Below are positions 7,227-17,300 of a stretch of 64,000 bases of DNA, piece by piece. How positions within the stretch are numbered: the first letter of the stretch is position 1; each line of letters starts with the position of its first letter. Under the pieces are notes generated by a model. It was not told where the DNA came from. It saw only the letters and a list, made by a program, of their open reading frames with translations, and did no database searches. This DNA comes from Flavobacterium sp. 270 (lineage in GTDB: Bacteria; Bacteroidota; Bacteroidia; Flavobacteriales; Flavobacteriaceae). The stretch covers positions 62,001 to 126,000 of the forward strand of contig NZ_SODM01000009.1 of NCBI RefSeq assembly GCF_004368785.1, given 5' to 3'. The position numbers were made by a program, and so were the translations under genes.

Positions 7227-7778
7227 ATGGCAGATAATAATGTGAAGAAATGGTATGTGGTTAGAGCTGTAAGCGGACAAGAAAATAAAGTCAAAGCTTA
7301 TATCGAAACTGAGATTGCCAGATTAGGTATGGGTGATTATGTTTCCCAAGTTTTGGTACCTACTGAAAAAGTGGTTACTGTAAAAGAAGGAAAAAAAATG
7401 TCTAAGGATAAAGTTTATTTCCCTGGATATGTTATGATCGAAGCCAATTTAGTTGGTGAGATACCTCATATTATTAAATCTATCACTAGTGTAATTGGTT
7501 TTTTAGGAGAAATTAAAGGCGGAGAACCTGTTCCATTAAGACTTTCTGAAGTTAATCGTATGTTAGGAAAAGTAGATGAGCTAGCTGTAAATACAGACAC
7601 TCGTGCTATTCCGTTTAACTTAGGAGAAACTGTAAAAGTAATCGATGGTCCATTTAATGGATTTAACGGTACTGTTGAAAAAATCAATGAAGAAAAGCGT
7701 AAACTTGAAGTAATGGTTAAGATTTTCGGAAGAAAAACTCCATTAGAATTAAGTTTTATGCAAGTTGAAAAAGTATAA
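7227..7778 (+). CDS. nusG: Transcription termination/antitermination factor NusG
   Basis: A 183-aa protein with the NGN domain (KKWYVVRAVSGQENKVKAYI; FPGYVMIEANL) and a C-terminal KOW domain (ETVKVIDGPFNGFNGTVEKI), ending in the usual ELSFMQVEKV. It binds the RNA polymerase clamp and couples elongation to ribosomes and Rho. It is co-transcribed with secE (12-nt gap). Confidence 0.98.
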   Translation: MADNNVKKWYVVRAVSGQENKVKAYIETEIARLGMGDYVSQVLVPTEKVVTVKEGKKMSKDKVYFPGYVMIEANLVGEIPHIIKSITSVIGFLGEIKGGEPVPLRLSEVNRMLGKVDELAVNTDTRAIPFNLGETVKVIDGPFNGFNGTVEKINEEKRKLEVMVKIFGRKTPLELSFMQVEKV

Positions 7779-7804
7779 TTTTTTGTTACATATATAATAA
7801 CCAT

Positions 7805-7827
7805 TGTAATCGCTTCCATTGATTACA
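7805..7827 (+). promoter_or_regulatory. Small hairpin in the rplK leader
   Basis: TGTAATC and GATTACA form a 7-bp inverted repeat with a 9-nt loop, 19 nt before the rplK ATG. In many bacteria uL1 represses its operon by binding a structured site in the rplK leader; this hairpin is the only candidate structure here, but it is short and the match to a known L1 site was not tested. Confidence 0.35.
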
Positions 7828-7845
7828 GTGTAAAATTTTTTAAAA

Positions 7846-8283
7846 ATGGCTAAAGAAATTAGTAAGGTAGTTAAACTACAAGTTAAGGGAGGTGCTGCGA
7901 ATCCGTCGCCACCGGTTGGACCTGCTTTAGGAGCTGCTGGGGTAAACATCATGGAGTTCTGTAAGCAATTTAATGCTAGAACTCAAGATAAACCTGGCAA
8001 AATTTGTCCAGTGCAAATCACTGTGTACAAAGACAAATCATTCGATTTTGTTGTTAAGACTCCTCCAGCAGCAGTTCAGTTAATGGAAGCTGCAAAGCTA
8101 AAATCTGGTTCTGGTGAGCCTAATCGTAAAAAAGTAGCTAGTGTTACTTGGGAACAAATTAGAGCAATTGCTGAAGACAAAATGCCAGACTTAAATGCTT
8201 TTACAGTAGAAAAAGCAATGAGTATGGTTGCTGGAACAGCTAGATCTATGGGTATAACTGTATCAGGAGACGCTCCTTTTTAA
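7846..8283 (+). CDS. rplK: 50S ribosomal protein uL11
   Basis: A 145-aa protein of standard length, with the N-terminal signature LQVKGGAANPSPPVGPALG and the RNA-binding C-terminal domain. It forms the GTPase-associated stalk base with 23S rRNA and is needed for RelA activation and release-factor function. It is followed by rplA after 13 nt. Confidence 0.98.
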   Translation: MAKEISKVVKLQVKGGAANPSPPVGPALGAAGVNIMEFCKQFNARTQDKPGKICPVQITVYKDKSFDFVVKTPPAAVQLMEAAKLKSGSGEPNRKKVASVTWEQIRAIAEDKMPDLNAFTVEKAMSMVAGTARSMGITVSGDAPF

Positions 8284-8296
8284 TTAAGAAAAAGAC

Positions 8297-8986
8297 ATGG
8301 CAAAATTAACAAAAAAGCAAAAAGAGGCTGCTTCAAAAATTGAAAAGAACAAATTATACTCTCTAAAAGATGCTGCGGCATTATTGAAAGTTGTTGCTTC
8401 TGCAAAATTTGATGAGTCTGTTGATATCGCAGTTCGTTTGGGTGTAGATCCAAGAAAAGCGAATCAAATGGTTAGAGGTGTGGTTACATTACCTCACGGA
8501 ACAGGTAAAGACGTTAAAGTATTAGCATTGGTTACTCCAGATAAAGAAGCGGAAGCTAAAGAAGCTGGGGCTGATTATGTTGGTCTTGATGATTACTTAC
8601 AAAAAATTAAAGATGGTTGGACAGATGTTGATGTTATCATCACTATGCCAGCTGTTATGGGTAAATTAGGTCCATTAGGTCGTATTTTAGGACCTAGAGG
8701 TTTAATGCCAAACCCTAAAACAGGTACTGTAACTATGGATGTTGCAAAAGCTGTTGCAGAGGTTAAAGCTGGTAAAATTGACTTTAAAGTTGATAAAACT
8801 GGTATCGTTCACGCAGGAATTGGTAAAGTTTCTTTTGGAGCTGAGCAAATTGTTGACAACGCACACGAAATTATTCAAACATTAATAAAACTTAAACCAA
8901 CTGCTGCTAAAGGTACATACATCAAAGGTATCCACCTTACAAGCACTATGAGTCCTGCTATTGCATTAGACCCAAAAGCAGTATAA
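8297..8986 (+). CDS. rplA: 50S ribosomal protein uL1
   Basis: A 229-aa protein of normal length with characteristic segments ESVDIAVRLGVDPRKANQMV, MPAVMGKLGPLGRILGPRGL, MPNPKTGTVT and GIGKVSFG. It forms the mobile L1 stalk at the E site and in many bacteria represses the rplKA mRNA. Confidence 0.98.
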   Translation: MAKLTKKQKEAASKIEKNKLYSLKDAAALLKVVASAKFDESVDIAVRLGVDPRKANQMVRGVVTLPHGTGKDVKVLALVTPDKEAEAKEAGADYVGLDDYLQKIKDGWTDVDVIITMPAVMGKLGPLGRILGPRGLMPNPKTGTVTMDVAKAVAEVKAGKIDFKVDKTGIVHAGIGKVSFGAEQIVDNAHEIIQTLIKLKPTAAKGTYIKGIHLTSTMSPAIALDPKAV

Positions 8987-9008
8987 TTGGTAGTTAAAAA
9001 TTTTTAGT

Positions 9009-9509
9009 ATGACTAGAGAAGAAAAATCAATCGCGATTGAAAATTTAACTGCGCAGTTAGCTGGTACAAATATCATTTATGTATCTGATATTTCTGGTTT
9101 AAACGCAGAAACAACTTCAAACTTACGTAGAGCTTGTTTTAAAGCAGGTATCAAATTAGAAGTTGTAAAGAACACTTTGCTTGCAAAAGCAATGGAAGCT
9201 TCTTCTAATGATTATGGTGATTTACCTACAGTTTTATCAGGTAACAGTGCTATTTTCATTTCTGATGTTGCAAATGCACCTGGAAAAATTATCAAAGATT
9301 TCCGTAAGAAATCTGATAAACCAGTTTTAAAAGGAGCTTACATCAATTCTGAAGTGTATATTGGAGATAATCAATTAGATGCATTAGCAACTATTAAATC
9401 TAAAGAAGAACTTCTTGGAGAACTTATTGGATTATTACAATCTCCAGCTCAAAGAATTATTTCTGCTCTTCAAAACAAATTCGCTGGCGAAGAGTCAGAA
9501 GAAGCATAA
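9009..9509 (+). CDS. rplJ: 50S ribosomal protein uL10
   Basis: A 166-aa stalk protein that anchors L7/L12 dimers. The N-terminal domain shows YVSDISGLNAETTSNLRRAC and the KAGIKLEVVKNTLLAKAM segment; the C-terminal helix (QSPAQRIISALQNKFAGEES) provides L12 binding sites. A small imperfect hairpin (9511-9530) follows the stop codon, before rplL. Confidence 0.97.
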   Translation: MTREEKSIAIENLTAQLAGTNIIYVSDISGLNAETTSNLRRACFKAGIKLEVVKNTLLAKAMEASSNDYGDLPTVLSGNSAIFISDVANAPGKIIKDFRKKSDKPVLKGAYINSEVYIGDNQLDALATIKSKEELLGELIGLLQSPAQRIISALQNKFAGEESEEA

Positions 9510-9593
9510 TACAAAGACAATGTCTTTTGTGTTATTAAATTCGCACACACAAATAAATTATAATTTTACAAATCATTTTAAACGATAGAAAAA

Positions 9594-9965
9594 ATGGCAG
9601 ATTTGAAACAATTCGCAGAACAATTAGTTAACCTAACAGTTAAAGAAGTTAACGAATTAGCAACAATATTAAAAGATGAGTATGGTATCGAGCCTGCTGC
9701 TGCAGCTGTAGTAGTTGCTGCTGGTGGTGGAGAAGGTGCTGCTGAAGAAGCACAAACTGAATTTACAGTTGTATTAAAAGAAGCTGGTGCTTCTAAATTA
9801 GCAGTTGTGAAATTAGTAAAAGAACTTACAGGTTTAGGTCTTAAAGAAGCTAAAGATGTAGTTGACGGTGCTCCAAGTAACGTTAAAGAAGGTGTTTCTA
9901 AAGAAGAGGCTGAAGGTCTTAAAAAATCATTAGAAGAAGCTGGAGCTGTAGTTGAATTAAAATAA
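9594..9965 (+). CDS. rplL: 50S ribosomal protein bL12 (L7/L12)
   Basis: A 123-aa acidic stalk protein: an N-terminal dimerisation domain (ADLKQFAEQLVNLTVKEVNE), an Ala/Gly-rich hinge (AAAAVVVAAGGGEGAAEE), and the factor-binding C-terminal domain with KLAVVKLVKELTGLGLKEAK. It recruits translational GTPases. Confidence 0.98.
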   Translation: MADLKQFAEQLVNLTVKEVNELATILKDEYGIEPAAAAVVVAAGGGEGAAEEAQTEFTVVLKEAGASKLAVVKLVKELTGLGLKEAKDVVDGAPSNVKEGVSKEEAEGLKKSLEEAGAVVELK

Positions 9966-9987
9966 TTCAACTCGGTTTTAAGAACTA

Positions 9988-10030
9988 GGTTTAGGTCCTG
10001 AGTTAACACTCAAAGGCCTAAACCATTTTT
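9988..10030 (+). terminator. Attenuator-like hairpin between rplL and rpoB
   Basis: GGTTTAGG pairs with CCTAAACC around an inner TGAGT/ACTCA stem, followed by ATTTTT. It resembles a rho-independent terminator placed between the ribosomal-protein genes and rpoBC, where partial termination or processing commonly sets the ratio of ribosomal proteins to RNA polymerase. Confidence 0.65.
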
Positions 10031-10229
10031 CGTATAATAAAATACATTAAATTTTATTATCAAATTAGTTTAAAATACGAAAAAGTTTTTGATCAATACG
10101 AAGAAAAAAAATTGAACTGAATTTTAGTTTATTTTTAAAGATGTATTGGTTTTAAAAAAGAAAGTATAAACTACGCAGTGTGTTTTTACACAAAAAATTA
10201 CTTTTTTTTAATCAAAATTTTGTTCATTG

Positions 10230-13200
10230 ATGATAACAAATCAGACTGAAAGATTGAATTTTGCCTCTACAAAAAATATTCCTGACTATCCGGATTTTCT
10301 AGATGTACAGGTAAAATCTTTTAAAGATTTCTTCCAATTGGAAACGAAATCTGACGAAAGAGGCAACGAAGGGTTATACAACACCTTCATGGAAAATTTC
10401 CCAATTACAGATACAAGAAATAACTTTGTATTGGAATTCCTAGATTATTTTGTTGACCCACCACGTTATACAATTCAAGAATGTATAGAGAGAGGTCTTA
10501 CTTATAGTGTGCCTTTAAAAGCCAGGTTAAAACTATACTGTACAGATCCAGAACACGAAGATTTTGAAACAATTGTACAAGATGTTTATCTTGGAACAAT
10601 TCCTTACATGACTCCAAGTGGTACTTTTGTAATCAATGGTGCCGAGCGTGTTGTAGTATCTCAATTACACCGTTCTCCAGGGGTTTTCTTTGGACAATCA
10701 TTCCACGCAAACGGAACTAAACTTTATTCTGCAAGAGTAATTCCTTTTAAAGGATCTTGGATAGAATTTTCTACAGATATCAACAGCGTTATGTACGCGT
10801 ATATTGATAGAAAGAAAAAATTACCTGTAACAACTTTATTCCGTGCAATCGGATTCGAAAGAGATAAGGATATCCTTGAAATTTTCGACCTTGCTGAAGA
10901 AATTAAAGTTTCTAAAACGGGTATCAAAAAATATATTGGAAGAAGACTTGCTGCACGTGTATTGAATACATGGCATGAGGATTTCGTTGATGAGGATACT
11001 GGAGAAGTAGTTTCTATCGAACGTAACGAAATCATCCTTGATCGTGATACTATTATCGACAAAGATAATGTTGAAGAGATTATCGATTCTAACGTTAAAT
11101 CTATTTTGTTGCACAAAGAGGATAACAATCAGGCAGATTATGCTATTATCCACAATACATTACAAAAAGATCCAACAAACTCTGAAAAAGAAGCTGTAGA
11201 GCACATTTACCGTCAGTTGCGTAACGCTGAACCGCCTGATGAGGAAACTGCTCGTGGTATTATAGATAAATTGTTCTTCTCTGACCAACGTTACAACTTA
11301 GGTGAAGTAGGTCGTTACAGAATGAACAAGAAACTTGGCTTAGATATCCCAATGGAAAAGCAAGTGCTTACCAAAGAAGATATCATTACCATTGTAAAAT
11401 ATTTGATCGAATTGATCAACTCTAAAGCAGAGATTGATGATATTGATCACTTATCTAACCGTCGTGTTAGAACAGTTGGAGAACAATTGTCTCAACAATT
11501 CGGTGTAGGTTTAGCACGTATGGCTAGAACTATTCGTGAGAGAATGAACGTTAGAGATAACGAGGTGTTTACACCAATCGATTTGATTAATGCTAAAACA
11601 TTATCATCGGTTATCAACTCTTTCTTTGGAACTAACCAGTTGTCTCAATTTATGGATCAAACGAATCCATTAGCTGAGATTACACACAAAAGAAGACTTT
11701 CTGCACTTGGACCAGGTGGACTTTCGAGAGAGAGAGCTGGTTTCGAGGTTCGTGACGTTCACTATACACACTATGGTCGTTTATGTCCGATTGAAACTCC
11801 AGAGGGACCAAACATTGGTTTGATTTCATCTCTTGGTGTTTATGCAAAAGTTAACGGAATGGGTTTCATCGAAACTCCTTACCGTAAAGTTACAGATGGT
11901 GTAGTTGATTTAGAAAGTACTCCTGTATATTTAAGTGCTGAAGAAGAAGAAGGTAAAATGATTGCTCAGGCAAACATTGAAATGGATGCTTCTGGTAAAA
12001 TTACAGCTAGCAATGTTATTGCTCGTGAAGAAGGTGACTTCCCGGTTGTTGAGCCAAATGTAGTACATTATACAGACGTTGCTCCTAACCAGATCGCTTC
12101 GATTTCTGCTTCGTTGATTCCTTTCTTGGAACATGATGATGCGAACCGTGCGTTGATGGGATCTAACATGATGCGTCAGGCGGTTCCTTTGATTCGTCCT
12201 GAAGCTCCGATTGTTGGTACAGGTTTAGAGCGTCAAGTAGCTTCAGATTCTAGAGTATTGATTAATGCTGAAGGAGATGGAACTGTAGAGTATGTAGATG
12301 CTAATATCATTACTATTAAATACGACCGTACTGAAGATGAAAGAATGGTTAGTTTTGATGCTGATGAGAAAACTTACAACTTAATTAAATTTAGAAAAAC
12401 CAATCAAGGTACAAGTATCAACTTGAAACCAATCGTAAGAAAAGGTGACAGAGTGGTTCTTGGACAAGTATTATCAGAAGGATATGCTACTCAAAATGGT
12501 GAATTAGCTTTAGGTAGAAACTTAAAAGTTGCGTTCATGCCATGGAAAGGGTATAACTTTGAGGATGCGATTGTAATTTCTGAAAAAGTAGTTCGTGATG
12601 ATATTTTTACTTCTATCCACGTTGATGATTATTCATTAGAGGTTAGAGATACTAAGTTAGGAAACGAAGAATTAACAAACGATATTCCTAACGTTTCTGA
12701 AGAAGCTACTAAAGATTTAGATGAAAACGGTATGATCAGAATTGGAGCAGAGGTTAAACCTGGCGACATTTTGATCGGAAAAATTACTCCAAAAGGAGAA
12801 TCAGATCCTACTCCGGAAGAGAAATTGCTTCGTGCAATCTTCGGGGATAAAGCAGGTGATGTAAAAGATGCTTCATTAAAAGCTTCTCCTTCTTTACATG
12901 GTGTAGTTCTTGACAAAAAATTATTTGCAAGAGCCGTAAAAGATAAACGTAAACGTACTCAGGATAAAGATGCTTTAGGAGCTCTTGAAATGGAATTTGA
13001 AACTAAATTTGTTGAATTAAAAGACAGATTGGTTGAAAAATTATTCCTGATCGTTAACGGAAAAACATCTCAAGGTGTAATGAATGATTTGGGTGAAGAA
13101 GTTTTACCAAAAGGTAAAAAATATACTCAAAAAATGCTTTACGCAGTAGAAGATTTTGCTCACTTAAGCAAAGGTCAATGGGTTGCTGATGATGCTACTA

Positions 13201-14042
13201 ATAAAATGGTTAATGATTTGATTCATAACTATAAAATTAAGCTAAACGACTTACAAGGATCTTTAAGAAGAGAAAAATTCACTATTACAGTTGGTGATGA
13301 ATTACCATCTGGAATCTTGAAATTAGCGAAAATTTACATCGCTAAAAAACGTAAACTGAAAGTAGGGGATAAAATGGCAGGACGTCACGGTAACAAAGGT
13401 ATTGTTGCAAGAATCGTTCGTCATGAAGATATGCCTTTCCTTGAAGACGGAACACCAGTAGATATCGTATTGAATCCACTTGGGGTACCTTCACGTATGA
13501 ACATTGGTCAGATTTATGAAACTGTTCTTGGATGGGCTGGTATGAACTTGGGTAGAAAATTTGCTACTCCAATTTTTGACGGTGCTTCTTTAGACCAAAT
13601 CAATGCTTTGACTGATGAAGCTGGAGTACCACGTTTCGGACATACTCACCTTTATGATGGTGGTACTGGAGAGCGTTTCCATCAAGCAGCGACTGTGGGT
13701 GTAATTTACATGCTTAAATTAGGACACATGGTTGATGATAAGATGCACGCACGTTCTATCGGACCATACTCATTGATTACGCAACAACCTCTTGGAGGTA
13801 AAGCGCAATTTGGAGGTCAGCGTTTTGGAGAGATGGAGGTTTGGGCACTTGAGGCTTATGGAGCATCAAGTACTCTTCGTGAAATCTTGACTGTTAAATC
13901 TGATGACGTTATTGGTAGAGCTAAAACTTACGAAGCTATCGTTAAGGGAGAATCTATGCCAGAACCAGGTTTACCTGAATCATTCAATGTATTGATGCAC
14001 GAATTGAAAGGTCTTGGACTTGACATTCGTTTAGAAGAATAA
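10230..14042 (+). CDS. rpoB: DNA-directed RNA polymerase subunit beta
   Basis: A 1270-aa beta subunit, with the Bacteroidota-typical start MITNQTERLNFAS. I use ATG 10230; a TTG directly before it only adds one codon. The rifampicin-binding region is present around FFGTNQLSQFMDQTNPLAE and keeps the wild-type Asp (FMDQ), His (EITHKRR) and Ser (LSALGPGG), so no resistance change is seen there. The C-terminal region includes KVGDKMAGRHGNKGIVARI and the GGKAQFGGQRFGEMEVWALE block. It lies downstream of rplL, with rpoC 266 nt further on. Confidence 0.99.
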   Translation: MITNQTERLNFASTKNIPDYPDFLDVQVKSFKDFFQLETKSDERGNEGLYNTFMENFPITDTRNNFVLEFLDYFVDPPRYTIQECIERGLTYSVPLKARLKLYCTDPEHEDFETIVQDVYLGTIPYMTPSGTFVINGAERVVVSQLHRSPGVFFGQSFHANGTKLYSARVIPFKGSWIEFSTDINSVMYAYIDRKKKLPVTTLFRAIGFERDKDILEIFDLAEEIKVSKTGIKKYIGRRLAARVLNTWHEDFVDEDTGEVVSIERNEIILDRDTIIDKDNVEEIIDSNVKSILLHKEDNNQADYAIIHNTLQKDPTNSEKEAVEHIYRQLRNAEPPDEETARGIIDKLFFSDQRYNLGEVGRYRMNKKLGLDIPMEKQVLTKEDIITIVKYLIELINSKAEIDDIDHLSNRRVRTVGEQLSQQFGVGLARMARTIRERMNVRDNEVFTPIDLINAKTLSSVINSFFGTNQLSQFMDQTNPLAEITHKRRLSALGPGGLSRERAGFEVRDVHYTHYGRLCPIETPEGPNIGLISSLGVYAKVNGMGFIETPYRKVTDGVVDLESTPVYLSAEEEEGKMIAQANIEMDASGKITASNVIAREEGDFPVVEPNVVHYTDVAPNQIASISASLIPFLEHDDANRALMGSNMMRQAVPLIRPEAPIVGTGLERQVASDSRVLINAEGDGTVEYVDANIITIKYDRTEDERMVSFDADEKTYNLIKFRKTNQGTSINLKPIVRKGDRVVLGQVLSEGYATQNGELALGRNLKVAFMPWKGYNFEDAIVISEKVVRDDIFTSIHVDDYSLEVRDTKLGNEELTNDIPNVSEEATKDLDENGMIRIGAEVKPGDILIGKITPKGESDPTPEEKLLRAIFGDKAGDVKDASLKASPSLHGVVLDKKLFARAVKDKRKRTQDKDALGALEMEFETKFVELKDRLVEKLFLIVNGKTSQGVMNDLGEEVLPKGKKYTQKMLYAVEDFAHLSKGQWVADDATNKMVNDLIHNYKIKLNDLQGSLRREKFTITVGDELPSGILKLAKIYIAKKRKLKVGDKMAGRHGNKGIVARIVRHEDMPFLEDGTPVDIVLNPLGVPSRMNIGQIYETVLGWAGMNLGRKFATPIFDGASLDQINALTDEAGVPRFGHTHLYDGGTGERFHQAATVGVIYMLKLGHMVDDKMHARSIGPYSLITQQPLGGKAQFGGQRFGEMEVWALEAYGASSTLREILTVKSDDVIGRAKTYEAIVKGESMPEPGLPESFNVLMHELKGLGLDIRLEE

Positions 14043-14059
14043 AAAAAGTTTGCAGTTAC

Positions 14060-14094
14060 AGTCTCAGTTTCAGCTTATCGCTGAAGCTGGGACT
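14060..14094 (+). other. Hairpin in the rpoB-rpoC spacer
   Basis: Arms AGTCTCAGTTTCAGC and GCTGAAGCTGGGACT pair with two G-T wobbles around a 5-nt loop, right after the rpoB stop. There is no T-run, so it looks like a stabiliser or RNase processing site rather than a terminator. The rest of the 266-nt spacer up to rpoC has no ORF. Confidence 0.6.
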
Positions 14095-14308
14095 TAAACT
14101 GTTTAATAAATTAAAGTTTTTAAGGATTTATACCCGTAACCCGTTCCGATTTTTTATATGCTTTATATAATTAGCACTTCAAATTCATTTTGAGGTTTAG
14201 AGAAGTAACCCGAGGTAGTAGCTGAATGATTAACTCTTTTCTTTTTAAAGAGTAGATTATAAATCTCAAATCAATTTTTTAATTGCAAATAAATCAATAG
14301 TAAAAACT

Positions 14309-17300
14309 ATGATGAATAATAGAAACAATAATAAAGATAAAAATCCAGTAAAAAGATTTAACAAAATCTCTATCGGATTGGCTTCACCAGAATCTATCTT
14401 GAAAGAATCAAGAGGAGAGGTTTTAAAGCCGGAAACAATCAACTACAGAACGCACAAGCCAGAACGTGACGGACTTTTCTGCGAAAGAATCTTCGGACCT
14501 GTTAAGGATTTTGAGTGTGCTTGTGGTAAATATAAAAGAATTCGTTACAAAGGTATTATCTGTGACCGTTGTGGTGTTGAAGTTACGGAGAAAAAAGTAC
14601 GTCGTGATAGAGTAGGACACATCAACCTTGTTGTACCAATTGCTCATATCTGGTATTTCCGTTCTCTTCCAAATAAAATTGGTTATATCCTTGGTCTTCC
14701 ATCTAAGAAATTAGATATGATCATTTACTACGAAAGATACGTAGTTATTCAAGCTGGTATTGCTAAAAATGCAGATGGAGAATCATTACAAAGATTAGAT
14801 TTCTTAACTGAAGAAGAATATTTGAATATTTTAGATACTCTTCCGCAAGAAAACCAATATTTAGATGATATGGATCCTAATAAATTTGTTGCCAAAATGG
14901 GAGCAGAGTGTATTATGGATTTATTAGCTCGTATTGACTTAGATGAGTTGTCTTACCAACTAAGACACAGTGCTAACAACGAAACATCTAAACAACGTAA
15001 AACTGAAGCTTTAAAAAGATTACAAGTTGTTGAGTCTTTCCGTGAGTCTAACTTAAACCGCGAAAACCGTCCAGAATGGATGATTATGAAAGTGGTTCCA
15101 GTTATTCCACCAGAATTACGTCCGCTTGTGCCGCTTGATGGAGGTCGTTTTGCAACTTCAGATTTAAATGACTTATACCGTCGTGTAATCATCCGTAACA
15201 ACCGTTTGAAAAGATTAATGGAGATTAAAGCTCCAGAAGTTATCTTAAGAAACGAAAAACGTATGTTACAAGAATCTGTAGATTCATTATTTGATAACAC
15301 TCGTAAAGCTTCTGCTGTTAAAACAGAATCAAACAGACCATTAAAATCATTATCTGATTCCTTAAAAGGTAAGCAAGGACGTTTCCGTCAAAACTTACTT
15401 GGAAAACGTGTGGATTATTCTGCTCGTTCGGTAATTGTTGTTGGTCCTGAGTTAAAATTATTCGAATGCGGATTGCCAAAAGATATGGCATCTGAATTAT
15501 ACAAACCTTTCGTTATCCGTAAATTGATAGAAAGAGGTATTGTGAAAACAGTAAAATCTGCTAAGAAAATCATTGACAAAAAAGAGCCTGTAGTTTGGGA
15601 TATCCTTGAAAATGTAATTAAAGGTCACCCAGTATTACTTAACCGTGCTCCTACTTTGCACAGACTTGGTATTCAGGCATTCCAACCTAAATTAATTGAA
15701 GGAAAAGCAATCCAGTTACACCCATTAGTATGTACGGCATTCAACGCCGATTTTGATGGTGACCAGATGGCGGTTCACTTACCATTAGGACCAGAAGCTA
15801 TTTTAGAGGCTCAATTATTAATGTTGGCTTCTCATAATATCTTGAACCCTGCAAATGGTGCTCCAATTACTGTACCTTCTCAGGATATGGTCTTGGGTCT
15901 ATATTATATGACCAAAGAGCGTATTTCTACAGAAGACCACATTATTTTAGGTCAGGATTTGACTTTCTATTCTGCTGAAGAAGTAAATATTGCATTAAAC
16001 GAAGGAAGATTAGAATTGAATGCTCGTGTGAAAATTAGAGCAAAAGATTTTAATGACGCTGGAGAATTAGTGTACAAAATTATCCAAACAACTGCAGGAC
16101 GTGTATTATTTAACGAAGTAGTACCAGAAGCAGCTGGATATATTAATGACGTATTGACTAAGAAAAACCTTAGAGATATTATCGGACACATTTTAAGTGT
16201 GACTGATGTGCCTACAACGGCTGCTTTCTTGGATAATATGAAAGATATGGGTTATAAATTCGCATTTAGAGGAGGTTTATCATTCTCTCTTGGTGATATT
16301 AGAATTCCGGAACAAAAAACTAAATTGATTGCAGATGCCAGAGAGCAAGTTGAAGGTATCTCAACCAACTATAATATGGGTCTTATCACTAATAACGAGC
16401 GTTACAACCAAGTTATTGACGTATGGACTTCTGCGAATGCACAGCTTACTGAGTTAGCAATGAAAAATATTAGAGAAGACCAACAAGGTTTCAACTCTGT
16501 ATATATGATGCTTGACTCTGGAGCGAGGGGTTCTAAGGAGCAGATTCGTCAGTTAACAGGTATGCGTGGTTTGATGGCTAAGCCTAAAAAATCTACTGCC
16601 GGTGGTGGTGAGATTATTGAAAACCCGATTCTTTCTAACTTTAAGGAAGGTCTATCGATCCTTGAGTACTTCATTTCTACTCACGGTGCTCGTAAAGGTC
16701 TTGCGGATACGGCTCTTAAAACGGCCGATGCTGGTTACTTGACAAGAAGACTTCATGACGTTTCTCAAGATGTTATTGTTAACATCGAAGATTGTGGAAC
16801 TCTTAGAGGTGTTGAAGTATCTGCATTGAAGAAAAATGAGGAAATCGTTGAGTCATTAGGAGAGAGAATTTTAGGACGTGTTGCTTTACAAGACGTAATT
16901 AATCCTCTTACTAACGAAGTAATGGTTCAATCTGGTCAACAAATTACTGAAGCAATTATGAGAACTATTGAAGCTTCTCCAATTGAAAAAGTAGAGGTTA
17001 GATCTCCATTAACTTGTGAAGCTACAAAAGGTATTTGTGCTAAATGTTACGGTAGAAACTTAGCTACTGGTAAAATGACACAAAGAGGTGAAGCTGTCGG
17101 AGTTATTGCTGCTCAGTCTATTGGTGAGCCAGGTACACAGTTAACACTTCGTACGTTCCACGTTGGAGGGGTTGCAGGAGGTATTTCTGAAGAATCTAGT
17201 ATCATTACAAGATTTAACGGTAGACTTGAGATTGAAGATTTAAAAACTGTAAAAGGTGAAGACAGCGAAGGTAATGCGGTTGATATCGTAGTATCACGTT

